Virus record (IMG/VR): IMGVR_UViG_3300020410_000948
Coordinates: 1 to 64,000 of that record
DNA length: 64,000 nucleotides
Source of the DNA: a virus
Direction: 5' to 3' (one strand)
A model generated the notes under the pieces. The model was given only the letters and a program-made list of their open reading frames with translations, did no database searches and was not told the DNA's origin. Below, piece by piece: positions 7,625-15,922 of the stretch. The position numbers and the translations under genes are program-made. Each line of letters opens with the position of its first letter. The stretch's first letter is position 1.

Positions 7625-8046
7625 TGATAAAAGTTAAGTTGTTAAGCGAAGAGGCTAAAGTGCCAACCAAATCACACAAGTCTGATGCTGGTTGGGATCT
7701 GTATGCTTCCGGCACATCACAACCAGTTTATCCGCATAAAAGAAGACTAATATCCACAGATATATCTTTGGCTATTCCTGAAGGTTATTGCGGCCTTATT
7801 TGGCCAAGGTCTGGCTTGTCAGTCAAAAGCGGAATTGATGTTCTTGCTGGTGTAATTGATTCCGGCTACAGGGGCGAGATAAAAGTCTGTTTATTTAACA
7901 CATCAGATACGGTAGTACATATCCATCCGGGGGATAGAATCGCACAGTTAATTATACAAAAAGTTGAAGATATTGAATTTTTAGAAGCTGAAAGTCTAGA
8001 TGATACTGATCGTGCAGATGGTGGCTTCGGGAGTACAGGAAGATAA
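7624..8046 (+). CDS. dut: dUTP diphosphatase (dUTPase)
   Basis: A trimeric-type dUTPase of 140 residues, the usual length, which hydrolyses dUTP to dUMP and pyrophosphate and keeps uracil out of phage DNA. All five motifs are present: DAGWDLYA (21-28), PRSGL (61-65), VIDSGYRGEI (77-86) with D79 and the uracil-stacking Y82, DRIAQLI (104-110), and the C-terminal arm RADGGFGSTG (130-139). It is therefore likely active. It is coupled to its neighbours and belongs with the dNMP kinase at 11147 as the nucleotide-supply genes of the replication arm. Confidence 0.95.
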   Translation: MIKVKLLSEEAKVPTKSHKSDAGWDLYASGTSQPVYPHKRRLISTDISLAIPEGYCGLIWPRSGLSVKSGIDVLAGVIDSGYRGEIKVCLFNTSDTVVHIHPGDRIAQLIIQKVEDIEFLEAESLDDTDRADGGFGSTGR

Positions 8047-8436
8047 ATGCCTTTATTTAACAAGAAAGAATACAGCATTCTAGAAAAAGACGGCTTATTC
8101 GTTGTCTATGAAAAAATAGAAAGTGAAGATGGAAGTTACAGCAACAAAAAGCTAGCATCCTACAACACTGAAAAGGACGCCGAGAACTCTATTAAGTCAA
8201 AGAAAGAACTTAAAAAAGAGGATAGGCAAGAACGTAGAGAGGAAAGGGTTGAAGAAAGACGATCATACCGTTTAGAACGGCTGTCTGCAATAAAAGATAA
8301 ATTTTATGCAGTCGCAGCTAAAAGAAAATGGTTGTTTTTTATCATTGCAGGTGCTATAGTAGCATACCTAGTAATCTCCAAGGGCGGACTTGGAGGAGGT
8401 GATATTTTAACAAAGATCAAAGGATTTTTTGGATAA
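8047..8436 (+). CDS. membrane protein with charged coiled-coil
   Basis: A 129-residue protein of unknown function. A soluble N-terminal domain (about 1-45) is followed by a very charged K/E/R helix (45-80), probably coiled coil. A single transmembrane helix (about 95-111, WLFFIIAGAIVAYLVI) and a glycine-rich short tail come last. This would make it a tail-anchored inner-membrane protein facing the cytoplasm. Two tiny membrane protein genes follow directly, so the three may act together at the membrane. Confidence 0.6.
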   Translation: MPLFNKKEYSILEKDGLFVVYEKIESEDGSYSNKKLASYNTEKDAENSIKSKKELKKEDRQERREERVEERRSYRLERLSAIKDKFYAVAAKRKWLFFIIAGAIVAYLVISKGGLGGGDILTKIKGFFG

Positions 8437-8534
8437 TGAAAAAAGCAATTACTGTAGAGTGGAAAGATTTTTTACTGGGCGTGTTTATGAGCGCAACTAT
8501 TTGTATGGGCTTCTACATCTTTAGAGGGATGTAA
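8436..8534 (+). CDS. 32-residue single-pass membrane peptide
   Basis: A short gene whose ATG overlaps the previous stop (TAATGAAA). It encodes 32 residues: a charged start (KK, then EWKD) and a hydrophobic helix from about residue 12 to 29, ending in RGM. The exact abutment to the following ATG at 8535 and the coherent membrane topology support it as a real small gene. Its function is unknown; small phage membrane peptides can act in lysis control or host takeover, but nothing here shows which. Confidence 0.45.
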   Translation: MKKAITVEWKDFLLGVFMSATICMGFYIFRGM

Positions 8535-8702
8535 ATGAACTTTGGGATGCTTGCAATCACTACAGCTTCGCTAATGTACTTAGTTGTATGTATTTCCTGT
8601 ATAAAACAAAAAGATTATCCACACGCACTGATGTGGTTTTCTTATGCTATGGCTAACATTGGATTATTATGGTACGAAATAAAGAAAACAAGCGGAAATT
8701 AG
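8535..8702 (+). CDS. 55-residue two-pass membrane peptide
   Basis: It begins at the base after the previous stop (TAAATG). The 55 residues form two hydrophobic segments (about 4-23 and 30-47) separated by a basic loop (KQKDYPH), so both ends would be on the same side of the inner membrane. The end overlaps the start of the dnaB-like gene by 34 bases in another frame. No family is recognised. Together with the two genes upstream it makes a small cluster of membrane proteins inside the replication operon. Confidence 0.45.
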   Translation: MNFGMLAITTASLMYLVVCISCIKQKDYPHALMWFSYAMANIGLLWYEIKKTSGN

Positions 8703-10144
8703 AAGATTTGGCCGCTGAAAGAGCTGTGCTTGCAGGGCTTTGCCAGTATGGAATAGATGTTCTCCTTGACATTGATTACATTGACACAGATTATTTTGTC
8801 GATGAGAAAAATCAAGTTATATTTAATTGTGTCAAGAAGGCCCTAAAGGAAACCCAAAGGGCTGAGCTAGCATCAATTCTGTCGGCAGCAAACCAGCTTG
8901 ATCTGTACGCTAATATTAGTAATCAAGAAGAGATAGGATTTCTGCGATCTCTGTTTAATTTTCCGATACATCAAGAGAATGTTCGGGTTCATGCTGAAAA
9001 ATTAGCAAAGCTCAAAGTGGCGAGAGATGTAAAGCAGACACTTAATATCTGCTCCTCTAGGATTGACAAGATAACGGGAGATGAGGATATAAATGATATT
9101 ATATCTATCGTAGAAACGCCAGTTCTTGATGCCACCGCCAAGATATATCAAACATCTGACAATAAGCCGGAAATTATTGGTGGTGAGCTAGAAGAGTATA
9201 TTGAATTCCTGAAAGACAACCAGAGCGAGATGATGGGGATTAGCACTGGCTTTCCTACTTATGATGAGGCAATCGGAGGCGGGTTGAGAAGGAAGTGTGT
9301 TGATCTTGTGGCAGCGCGTCCCAAAGTGGGTAAGTCTATGTTTGGAGATGCTGTAGCTATGCACGTATCAAAAAACTTGGATATTCCCGTATTGATGCTG
9401 GATACTGAAATGTCTAAAGAAGACCACCTCAATCGGATGCTTGCCAACATCAGTGGGGTTGAAATAAACAATATTGCTAGCGGAAATTTTGCAAGCAACA
9501 ACCTAAATAGCGAGAAAATTGAGTGTGCAGCAGAAGAACTTTCCGAGATACCATACCACTACGTAAGTATCGCTGGACAGCCCTTTGAGAATATACTTAG
9601 TATTATGAGAAAGTGGATTTATCAAGAGGTGGGCTTTGATGAAAACGGCAGAACAAAAGACTGTTTGATTATTTATGACTACTTAAAACTAATGAGTTCG
9701 GACAGTATATCAAACTCCATGCAGGAGTTTCAAGTTCTTGGTTTTCAAATCACGCAGCTCCATAACTTCTGCGTTAAGTATGATGTTCCATGCCTAAGTT
9801 TTGTACAGCTAAACAGAGACGGCATAACAAAGGAATCGACTGATGTTGTATCAGGATCTGACAGGCTTATATGGTTATGTACTAGCTTTACTATTTTCAA
9901 AATGAAGTCTGACGAAGAGATGGCTGATGATGATGAAGATAATGGCAATAGGAAACTTGTCCCTATTGTTGCTAGACATGGCGCGGGACTCGATGACGGC
10001 GATTACATAAATATGAATATGTTCGGAAAGTTTGGCAAGCTTGTAGAGGGTCAAACAAGAAATCAACTAAAAACTAAATCTAGGATAAGAGACAATGGAT
10101 TCGACTCAACAGGTGAACAACCAGCAGATATTGAAGCTCTCTAA
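8669..10144 (+). CDS. dnaB: replicative DNA helicase, DnaB type
   Basis: A 491-residue hexameric 5'-3' helicase that would unwind DNA at the phage fork. A DnaB N-terminal helical domain (about 1-120) is followed by the RecA-fold motor. Walker A is ARPKVGKS (216-223), the family motif DTEMSKEDHLNRMLA is at 245-259, Walker B is CLIIYDYLKL (332-341), and the QLNRDG motif lies near residue 380. The length is like bacterial DnaB. The acidic insertion ADDDEDNG is unusual. The gene overlaps a small membrane peptide gene upstream and the primase gene by 50 bases downstream, as expected for a helicase-primase pair. Confidence 0.92.
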   Translation: MVRNKENKRKLEDLAAERAVLAGLCQYGIDVLLDIDYIDTDYFVDEKNQVIFNCVKKALKETQRAELASILSAANQLDLYANISNQEEIGFLRSLFNFPIHQENVRVHAEKLAKLKVARDVKQTLNICSSRIDKITGDEDINDIISIVETPVLDATAKIYQTSDNKPEIIGGELEEYIEFLKDNQSEMMGISTGFPTYDEAIGGGLRRKCVDLVAARPKVGKSMFGDAVAMHVSKNLDIPVLMLDTEMSKEDHLNRMLANISGVEINNIASGNFASNNLNSEKIECAAEELSEIPYHYVSIAGQPFENILSIMRKWIYQEVGFDENGRTKDCLIIYDYLKLMSSDSISNSMQEFQVLGFQITQLHNFCVKYDVPCLSFVQLNRDGITKESTDVVSGSDRLIWLCTSFTIFKMKSDEEMADDDEDNGNRKLVPIVARHGAGLDDGDYINMNMFGKFGKLVEGQTRNQLKTKSRIRDNGFDSTGEQPADIEAL

Positions 10145-11147
10145 CCAGTTATTTGGCAAGCTAGAATCTTTGCTAAAATACTTTGAGATAGAATATATCG
10201 AATACCCAAACAGATACGCTTTTGCTTGTCCTGTGCATGGTGGAGACAACCCAGAAGGATGTAGTATCTTCACCGATGGCAATACTGCTAAAGGCAACTG
10301 GAATTGTTGGACTAATAACTGTCAAGAAGATTTTGGTAGGAACCTATTTGGTTTTGTTAGAGGTGTTCTTTCTAATGACAGGGCTAAGACTGTCAGTATC
10401 GCAGAGACTGTTAAGTTTTGTTTAGAGTTTCTTGGTCTTAGTAGTGACGACTTGCAGTTTATTAAAGATGTCGAGACTAACAATGATATTAAGCTACTAG
10501 ATATTTTCGACAGAACCCCACAAAGAGTAGAATCTTCTATAGATAGAAATACGGTGACCGAAAGTATTGACATTCCAGCTAAATATTATATTAATCGAGG
10601 ATATACAGAAGAGACACTTAAAAAGTTTGATATAGGAACTTGTAATAAAAAAAGCCGACCAATGTCGGGAAGAGTTGTTGTCCCAATTTATGATGAGGGA
10701 TATAATTACATTGGCTGTATAGGAAGAGCACAATACGAAAACATGAAACCTAAATGGCTTCACAGTAAGGGGTTTAGGAAAAGCTCATACCTTTATGGTC
10801 TAAACTTAGCGAAGGATGAGATACTTTCTACATCAACCGCTGTTTTGGTCGAAGGCCAAGGTGACGTGTGGCGAATGCATGAAGCTGGAGTTACAAATAC
10901 TGTAGGTATCTTTGGGGCCAATCTTAGTGATGACCAATTAGTACTATTAGAAAAAAGCGGAGCGCTCAACTTGGTTATACTTACCGACTATGATGATGCT
11001 GGCTGTCGAGCAGCAGAACAAATAATTGCCAAATGTGGAAGAAGATTCAATTACTACCGGCCTGAAATCACAGAAAAAGATGTTGGAGATATGACGGTAG
11101 ATCAGATACAAACACAAATTATAGACCAATTACATGGAGTAATATAA
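10095..11147 (+). CDS. DNA primase, zinc finger plus Toprim
   Basis: A 350-residue primase that would synthesise RNA primers for the phage fork together with the DnaB-like helicase. The N-terminal zinc-binding module has C45, H48, C71 and C76. The catalytic Toprim domain has VEGQGD (252-257, E253) and the DYDDAG motif (298-303, metal-binding D298 and D300), followed by KDVGDM (328-333), the usual end of a Toprim primase. It is shorter than bacterial DnaG and lacks the C-terminal helicase-interaction domain. It begins inside the end of the helicase gene. Confidence 0.88.
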   Translation: MDSTQQVNNQQILKLSNQLFGKLESLLKYFEIEYIEYPNRYAFACPVHGGDNPEGCSIFTDGNTAKGNWNCWTNNCQEDFGRNLFGFVRGVLSNDRAKTVSIAETVKFCLEFLGLSSDDLQFIKDVETNNDIKLLDIFDRTPQRVESSIDRNTVTESIDIPAKYYINRGYTEETLKKFDIGTCNKKSRPMSGRVVVPIYDEGYNYIGCIGRAQYENMKPKWLHSKGFRKSSYLYGLNLAKDEILSTSTAVLVEGQGDVWRMHEAGVTNTVGIFGANLSDDQLVLLEKSGALNLVILTDYDDAGCRAAEQIIAKCGRRFNYYRPEITEKDVGDMTVDQIQTQIIDQLHGVI

Positions 11148-11968
11148 TGACAAAGATTATTGCATTTGCCGGCAAGAAACAATCCGGCAAAAACACCTGT
11201 TGTTCCTTTTTGCATGGGTATCAGTTGAGGTCATTTCATTTAGTCGATGAATTCGGTCTTGATGAAGAAGGCTCTCTGGTCGTTAATACTATGATGCTTG
11301 GCGCATCTGGAGAAGCCCAAAAGACAATGGGAGCACTAGATATAACCAGAACAGATAACGACTTTAGTATGTGGGCTGCGTCAAACATGTGGCCTTTTGT
11401 TAAGCATTATTCTTTTGCTTCGGCACTTAAAGAAATATGTGTTGGGTTATTTGGGCTCAGTCAAGAACAGTGTTATGGCTCTGACATAGACAAAAATAAG
11501 CTCACTTGGTTTAGATGGTCAGATATGCCCGGATATAAAGGAAAGAAAAAAGATAAGATGACAGCAAGAGAGTTTATGCAATATGTTGGCACAGACATCT
11601 TTAGGAGTATACATCCAAGCATATGGACAGATAGGACACTTTCTAGTATTGGCAGCGAATCTCCTGCCTTGGCGGTCATCTCGGATTGTCGCTTTCAAAA
11701 CGAAGTGGAGGCTGTACAGAGAGCTGGCGGAAAAGTAATTAAGCTTACTAGAGGTATAGATTCGGATGGTCATTCTAGCGAAACCTCTGTAGATAAACTC
11801 AAGGGGTGTGATGCAACCATTGACAATTCTAAATTAACTGTCGAAGAGACCAATGGAGAGATTGTAGAACTCATGCATTCTTGGGGTTGGTTAGGTAGCG
11901 TGATTGAAAAACCTAAAGAAAAAGATCCAGACAATTTAGTCGGCGGAATCCAGAAAATTAAGGAATAA
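11147..11968 (+). CDS. deoxynucleoside monophosphate kinase
   Basis: A 273-residue P-loop kinase of the T4 gene 1 type, which phosphorylates dNMPs released from host DNA to dNDPs. Evidence: P-loop GKKQSGKN (9-16), a lid-like W-rich region after FASALKEI, the conserved MTAREFMQYVGTDIFR segment, and VISDCRFQNEVEAV near the end of the core. It starts inside the primase stop (TAATG). It complements the dUTPase in supplying nucleotides for phage DNA. The C-terminal 15 residues are lysine-rich and probably disordered. Confidence 0.82.
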   Translation: MTKIIAFAGKKQSGKNTCCSFLHGYQLRSFHLVDEFGLDEEGSLVVNTMMLGASGEAQKTMGALDITRTDNDFSMWAASNMWPFVKHYSFASALKEICVGLFGLSQEQCYGSDIDKNKLTWFRWSDMPGYKGKKKDKMTAREFMQYVGTDIFRSIHPSIWTDRTLSSIGSESPALAVISDCRFQNEVEAVQRAGGKVIKLTRGIDSDGHSSETSVDKLKGCDATIDNSKLTVEETNGEIVELMHSWGWLGSVIEKPKEKDPDNLVGGIQKIKE

Positions 11969-11969
11969 A

Positions 11970-12983
11970 ATGTTAGTAACATACATACGTAGCTCTAGCT
12001 ACAATAATTTTGATTATTGTCAAATGCAATACTTCATGACTTATGTTTTGGGTCATCAAACAGTATCTGGCAAGAAAGCTCAGCTTGGGACTGTTGTTCA
12101 TAAGGTAATGGAAGTCTTAGCTGGCTGCAAAAAATTACATCAAGACAAGGCCGAGCTATTGCTTGAGGATGACGCTATCGGAGAGGTCGAGTTCACTAAA
12201 CGTAAACTCGGAACAAAGAAATTTGTAAACGAAATCCTTAAGCGTAGCTACGACCATTACACATCCAACTGTACTCATCACTATACTAATGCTGATTATA
12301 AGTTTTGCGACAAAACAACTTGGGAAGCCCTTACTTATGATGATGGGAACTTTGATCCTCGCAATAGGAATATTGTAGCAGCTGAACCGCAGTTTGACAT
12401 CGCTATCGAGGAGGACTGGGCTAAGTATGAATACGATCTACCGGATGGAACCAAGGTTGAAGGGAGACTTGCAATCAAAGGAACTATTGACCTAGTTACA
12501 GAAGTTGACGATGGGGTCATTGAGGTCATTGACTGGAAAACAGGACGCAGACTCAACTGGGCTACAGGGGAAGAAAAAACCTATGAAAAGCTCTGCAAAG
12601 ATCCACAATTAATGCTTTATCATTATGCTATTTCTAAGCTTTTTCCTGAATATGAAGATGCAATTATGTCGATATACTTTATTAGAGATGGCGGTCCGTT
12701 TAGTGTCTGCTTTGAGGAAGGTGATAGACAAACATTTTTGGGCATGCTCAAAGATAGATTTGAGGAAATAAAGAAAACAACCAAACCTAGACTGCTATCT
12801 AGGAATCAATCTCACTGGAAGTGTCAGAAGCTTTGCGACTTTTGCAAGAAAGATTGGCCCGGAACTAATGATAGTATGTGCAGACATGTCAGCAATCATC
12901 TTGAACAGTTTGGGATGCTTGACACTATACAAGAGTGTACTAGGGAAGGATTTGATATTGGATATTATGAGGCTCCGGGATGA
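11970..12983 (+). CDS. RecB-like PD-(D/E)XK nuclease with likely Fe-S cluster
   Basis: A 337-residue nuclease of the RecB/Cas4 type. It has a helical N-terminus with SSSYNNFDYC (C17), H44 in GTVVHKVME, and the active-site residues D174 (GTIDLV), D188 and K190 (VIDWKTG). The motif DPQLMLYHYA (211-220) corresponds to the conserved Q-x-x-x-Y. A late cysteine group (C285, C289, C292, C304), together with C17, looks like an iron-sulfur cluster site as in AddB and Cas4. It likely resects or trims DNA ends during recombination. It is not part of a CRISPR locus here. It overlaps the following methyltransferase gene by 4 bases. Confidence 0.78.
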   Translation: MLVTYIRSSSYNNFDYCQMQYFMTYVLGHQTVSGKKAQLGTVVHKVMEVLAGCKKLHQDKAELLLEDDAIGEVEFTKRKLGTKKFVNEILKRSYDHYTSNCTHHYTNADYKFCDKTTWEALTYDDGNFDPRNRNIVAAEPQFDIAIEEDWAKYEYDLPDGTKVEGRLAIKGTIDLVTEVDDGVIEVIDWKTGRRLNWATGEEKTYEKLCKDPQLMLYHYAISKLFPEYEDAIMSIYFIRDGGPFSVCFEEGDRQTFLGMLKDRFEEIKKTTKPRLLSRNQSHWKCQKLCDFCKKDWPGTNDSMCRHVSNHLEQFGMLDTIQECTREGFDIGYYEAPG

Positions 12984-13636
12984 TAAAAAGAACTTCAAAA
13001 CAAAACGTAAAAAATTTACTAGCTGACAATACCCATTGGAATATTGTGGACATTGGTGGAGGCTCAAGAGCTTGGCCTGAAGCTAATACAATACTAGACA
13101 TAAAAGACCATAGTGGTCTCTATGAAGGCAAAAGATTTGTACAATCGGATGCATGCAAGACTCCGTTCAACGATAAAGAGTTTGACTTTGTTATTGCTAG
13201 CCATATAACCGAGCATATACAGGACATTGAACTGTTTATCTCTGAGCTAACAAGAATAGGCAAGCGAGGATATATTGAAGTTCCAACGCCCCTGTTTGAC
13301 AATTTAACTTTTGGCAATTTAACCGAACATAAGTGGTGGTTATATTTTGATGATGATAAAAATGAACTGCTATATACCGAGAAAAAGGTTAAAATAACGC
13401 AGGTATGGTATCCTGAACAATTAGAGAGACTTGATCCTTATTTTTTCGATATGATGCAAATGAGCTTCATTTGGGAGGATAGTATAGAATACAACAAGTT
13501 AGACCAAGAAAATAAGACAGAGCCGATCATAAAGCTTTACACCACTAAAATAGCGGCCAGAAAAGCATCGGCCAGAAATGAGAATGCCATTTTTTTTCAA
13601 AACGACGGAAGCGGGAGCTTAAGGAAATTACAGTGA
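12980..13636 (+). CDS. class I SAM-dependent methyltransferase
   Basis: A 218-residue protein with a Rossmann methyltransferase core. Motif I is VDIGGGSRAW (23-32), and a second acidic strand end is ILDIKD. The segment FDFVIASHITEHI (68-80) is the usual strand 4 of small-molecule or glycan methyltransferases. It lacks the NPPY or PC motifs of DNA methyltransferases, so a nucleobase target is unlikely. It resembles the glycan-island enzymes at 33342 and 33890 in style. It lies between two PD-(D/E)XK nucleases, where its target is unclear. The start forms an ATGA overlap with the nuclease before it. Confidence 0.7.
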   Translation: MIKRTSKQNVKNLLADNTHWNIVDIGGGSRAWPEANTILDIKDHSGLYEGKRFVQSDACKTPFNDKEFDFVIASHITEHIQDIELFISELTRIGKRGYIEVPTPLFDNLTFGNLTEHKWWLYFDDDKNELLYTEKKVKITQVWYPEQLERLDPYFFDMMQMSFIWEDSIEYNKLDQENKTEPIIKLYTTKIAARKASARNENAIFFQNDGSGSLRKLQ

Positions 13637-14115
13637 TTGAAGTAAAAATTACAGAAGAGATGAAGAAGCGAGCATGGACAAAATCTAGAGAGATGGGAGT
13701 TATCAAAAACTCCATCATGAAGGGCGATGGAAATATTGCTGGATTTCTGGGAGAAGAGGTTGCAAATGTTGTTATTGATGGTACAATAAACAACACATAT
13801 GACTATGACTTAGTTTCTAAGGATGGTCTAAAATATGATGTAAAAACAAAGAGATGTACCTCAGCGCCTAAACCATTTTATGATTGCTCGGTAGCAAACT
13901 TTAATACCAAACAAAAATGTGATCGTTATGTGTTTGTTAGGATCGAGAATAAAAACAGAAGATGGGGCAGAGCTTGGGTTTTAGGCTGGATGGGCCACGA
14001 TGAGTATTTTGACAAGGCTCGAAAGTTGACTAAAGGACAGATAGACCCCTCAAATGGGTTTGTTGTTAGAGCAGATTGCCACAATGTGGCTATCTCAGAA
14101 TTGAATGAATTTTAA
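13633..14115 (+). CDS. PD-(D/E)XK-like nuclease
   Basis: A 160-residue protein with the residues of a small PD-(D/E)XK nuclease: E41 in GFLGEEV, a D in YDYDLV (about 57-61), and D69 and K71 in YDVKTKR. Strand-helix elements follow. This single-domain form is common in large phages and may act in DNA repair, host DNA breakdown or end processing. The start is GTG at 13633, inside the stop of the methyltransferase gene (CAGTGA); no better start is visible. The polymerase N-half gene follows after 17 bases. Confidence 0.6.
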   Translation: MIEVKITEEMKKRAWTKSREMGVIKNSIMKGDGNIAGFLGEEVANVVIDGTINNTYDYDLVSKDGLKYDVKTKRCTSAPKPFYDCSVANFNTKQKCDRYVFVRIENKNRRWGRAWVLGWMGHDEYFDKARKLTKGQIDPSNGFVVRADCHNVAISELNEF

Positions 14116-14132
14116 TATTAGGACATATTGAC

Positions 14133-15704
14133 ATGAATTGGGTTCCATTAAATGTGAAGACGCATTTTAGTCTTCAGAGAGGATTCTCTAAACCTGACAA
14201 GCTAGCTAAAAAGTGCAAAGAATTTGGGTACACGGCTTGTGCCATTACAGACATTAATACTATTTCTGGAGCTGTTACATTCTATAAAGAATGCAAAAAG
14301 AATGGCATAAAACCTATAATTGGTTGCACGCTGGAGTTCGATAACGGCAAGAAGAAAACACTTCTGGCTAAAAACAAATATGGTTGGTATGCTTTAATTG
14401 ACCTAGTATCGAAGAAGAACATGTATGAAGATGATGTTGTATATAAGCTTGTGCAGTCTTCGCTTGACAAAAATCTAATATGTATTGACGGATTGAAGCA
14501 ATACTCCACATACTATGTTGAGTCCAACGAGGCAGAGGTACATAGAATACTATTATGCTCTGGCATGAAAACCACAATGTCTAAAGCAAAATCCAAACTG
14601 GATTCGTTCAAACACTTAAAGCCGTTCTTTTCCTCAGACGGCTTTTATTTGCCAAACATGGAAGAGGCTGTAGACAAATATACAGAGGAACAGATTGCAC
14701 TTAGTGTAGAAATAGCTGAGCAATGCGAAGAATATAATATCTTAGGCGCACCAATGCTGCCTGAGTTTGACTGTCCTCAAGACCAAACTGAAGATGAATA
14801 TCTAAAACAGTTATGCAGAGATGGTTGGCGAACACTACTTGCTGATACAGGCAAGGTTAATGATGAGAGCAAAAAGCAAGAATACTTGGATAGAATTAAA
14901 AATGAGATGGATGTTATATTTGACGCTAAGCTCTCTGGGTACTTCCTGATCGTGCAAGATATTGTTAACCATGTTCGTTCTCAAGGTTGGCTTCCGGGCC
15001 CCGGAAGAGGTTCTGCCGCTGGCTGTCTAATTTCATATCTGATTGGAATCACGGAAATCGACCCAATCGAGTACGATCTTATTTTCGAGAGATTTTACAA
15101 TGCAGGGCGTAATACAGAGGATCACGTGTCACTTCCTGATATTGACTTAGATGTTCCTGCCGAAAATAGAGATGAAGTAATATCTTATATTAAGTCAAAA
15201 TATGGCGAAGATAATGTATCGCAGATGATTACATTTAATAAGCTACAAGGTAGAGCTGCACTCAAAGAAGTCATGAGAATAAATAGCACTGTATCTTTTG
15301 GGGAAATGAATGACGTAACCAAAAACATTCCTAACGAAGCAGATGTGTCTGACTTGATTGAGCAAAGCGGAGAGAAGTCCTTGATAAAGTGGACTTTAAA
15401 ATACCAGCCAGAAGTCTTAGACAGGTGGTGCAAATTGAATAGCGAGGATGATTTGGTTGGGCCGTTATCGTCAGTGTTTGAGCAGGCTATGGATATAGAG
15501 GGAACAATTAAGTCACAAGGCAAACATGCTGCTGGAGTAATAATATCGTCGAATAAACTAACGGAAGTTTGTCCGATGGTTCAAGATAAAAATAATAACC
15601 TTGTCGCTGGTTTTGAAATGGGAGACCTTGAAGAACAGGGACATGTAAAGTTTGATATATTAGGCATTGACCTACTTAGTAAAATAATGGAGATAAAAGA
15701 ATGA
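14133..15704 (+). CDS. dnaE: DNA polymerase III alpha subunit, N-terminal half
   Basis: A 523-residue protein covering the PHP and palm domains of DnaE, the replicative C-family polymerase. Visible hallmarks are the PHP-like ITDINT (38-43), GPGRGSAAG (289-297), the catalytic palm motif PDIDLD (335-340), KHAAGVI (464-470), and VKFDIL (505-510) with the third catalytic aspartate D508. The protein stops 15 residues after D508. The fingers, tau/beta-binding and OB parts are encoded by the gene at 16589. No intein motif is present at the end. The PHP metal ligands are largely replaced (for example TDH to TDI), so that domain is probably inactive. The start ATG at 14133 is clear. See the separate finding on the split. 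Confidence 0.92.
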   Translation: MNWVPLNVKTHFSLQRGFSKPDKLAKKCKEFGYTACAITDINTISGAVTFYKECKKNGIKPIIGCTLEFDNGKKKTLLAKNKYGWYALIDLVSKKNMYEDDVVYKLVQSSLDKNLICIDGLKQYSTYYVESNEAEVHRILLCSGMKTTMSKAKSKLDSFKHLKPFFSSDGFYLPNMEEAVDKYTEEQIALSVEIAEQCEEYNILGAPMLPEFDCPQDQTEDEYLKQLCRDGWRTLLADTGKVNDESKKQEYLDRIKNEMDVIFDAKLSGYFLIVQDIVNHVRSQGWLPGPGRGSAAGCLISYLIGITEIDPIEYDLIFERFYNAGRNTEDHVSLPDIDLDVPAENRDEVISYIKSKYGEDNVSQMITFNKLQGRAALKEVMRINSTVSFGEMNDVTKNIPNEADVSDLIEQSGEKSLIKWTLKYQPEVLDRWCKLNSEDDLVGPLSSVFEQAMDIEGTIKSQGKHAAGVIISSNKLTEVCPMVQDKNNNLVAGFEMGDLEEQGHVKFDILGIDLLSKIMEIKE

Positions 15705-15922
15705 TGGATATTACAAGTGATTACAAGTCTGTTCTATTTGAAGGATGTGCTATTGAGTATAAGGATATTAGCCTTTGCAATCTAGGCTCTTATGTGCCTT
15801 CAAGACTCGGTATGTCTAGAACGTATCAAGTCCATTCAAAAAGACACAAGTTTAGTAAGTTGTATAAAAACATTGATGATGCTGTCGCTATGTTTTTGGA
15901 ATTGAAGAGGAGAGATAAATGA
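15701..15922 (+). CDS. hypothetical protein inside split dnaE
   Basis: A 73-residue soluble protein of unknown function, with a beta-rich first half and a C-terminal helix (NIDDAVAMFLELKRR). It starts with two ATGs at 15701 that overlap the stop of the polymerase N-half by 4 bases, and it overlaps the exonuclease start by 4 bases. Because it is coupled to the two polymerase pieces and the exonuclease, it could be an accessory or linking subunit. That is a guess from position. No homing-endonuclease or intein motif is visible. Confidence 0.55.
   Translation: MMDITSDYKSVLFEGCAIEYKDISLCNLGSYVPSRLGMSRTYQVHSKRHKFSKLYKNIDDAVAMFLELKRRDK

Noticed and set aside
11970-12983. CRISPR-associated Cas4
   Set aside because: The nuclease type is shared, but there is no repeat array or other cas gene; replication genes surround it.
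14985-15020. Inverted repeat CTTCCGG...CCGGAAG
   Set aside because: It falls on the codons for the conserved GPGRGS motif of the polymerase and is explained by coding constraint.
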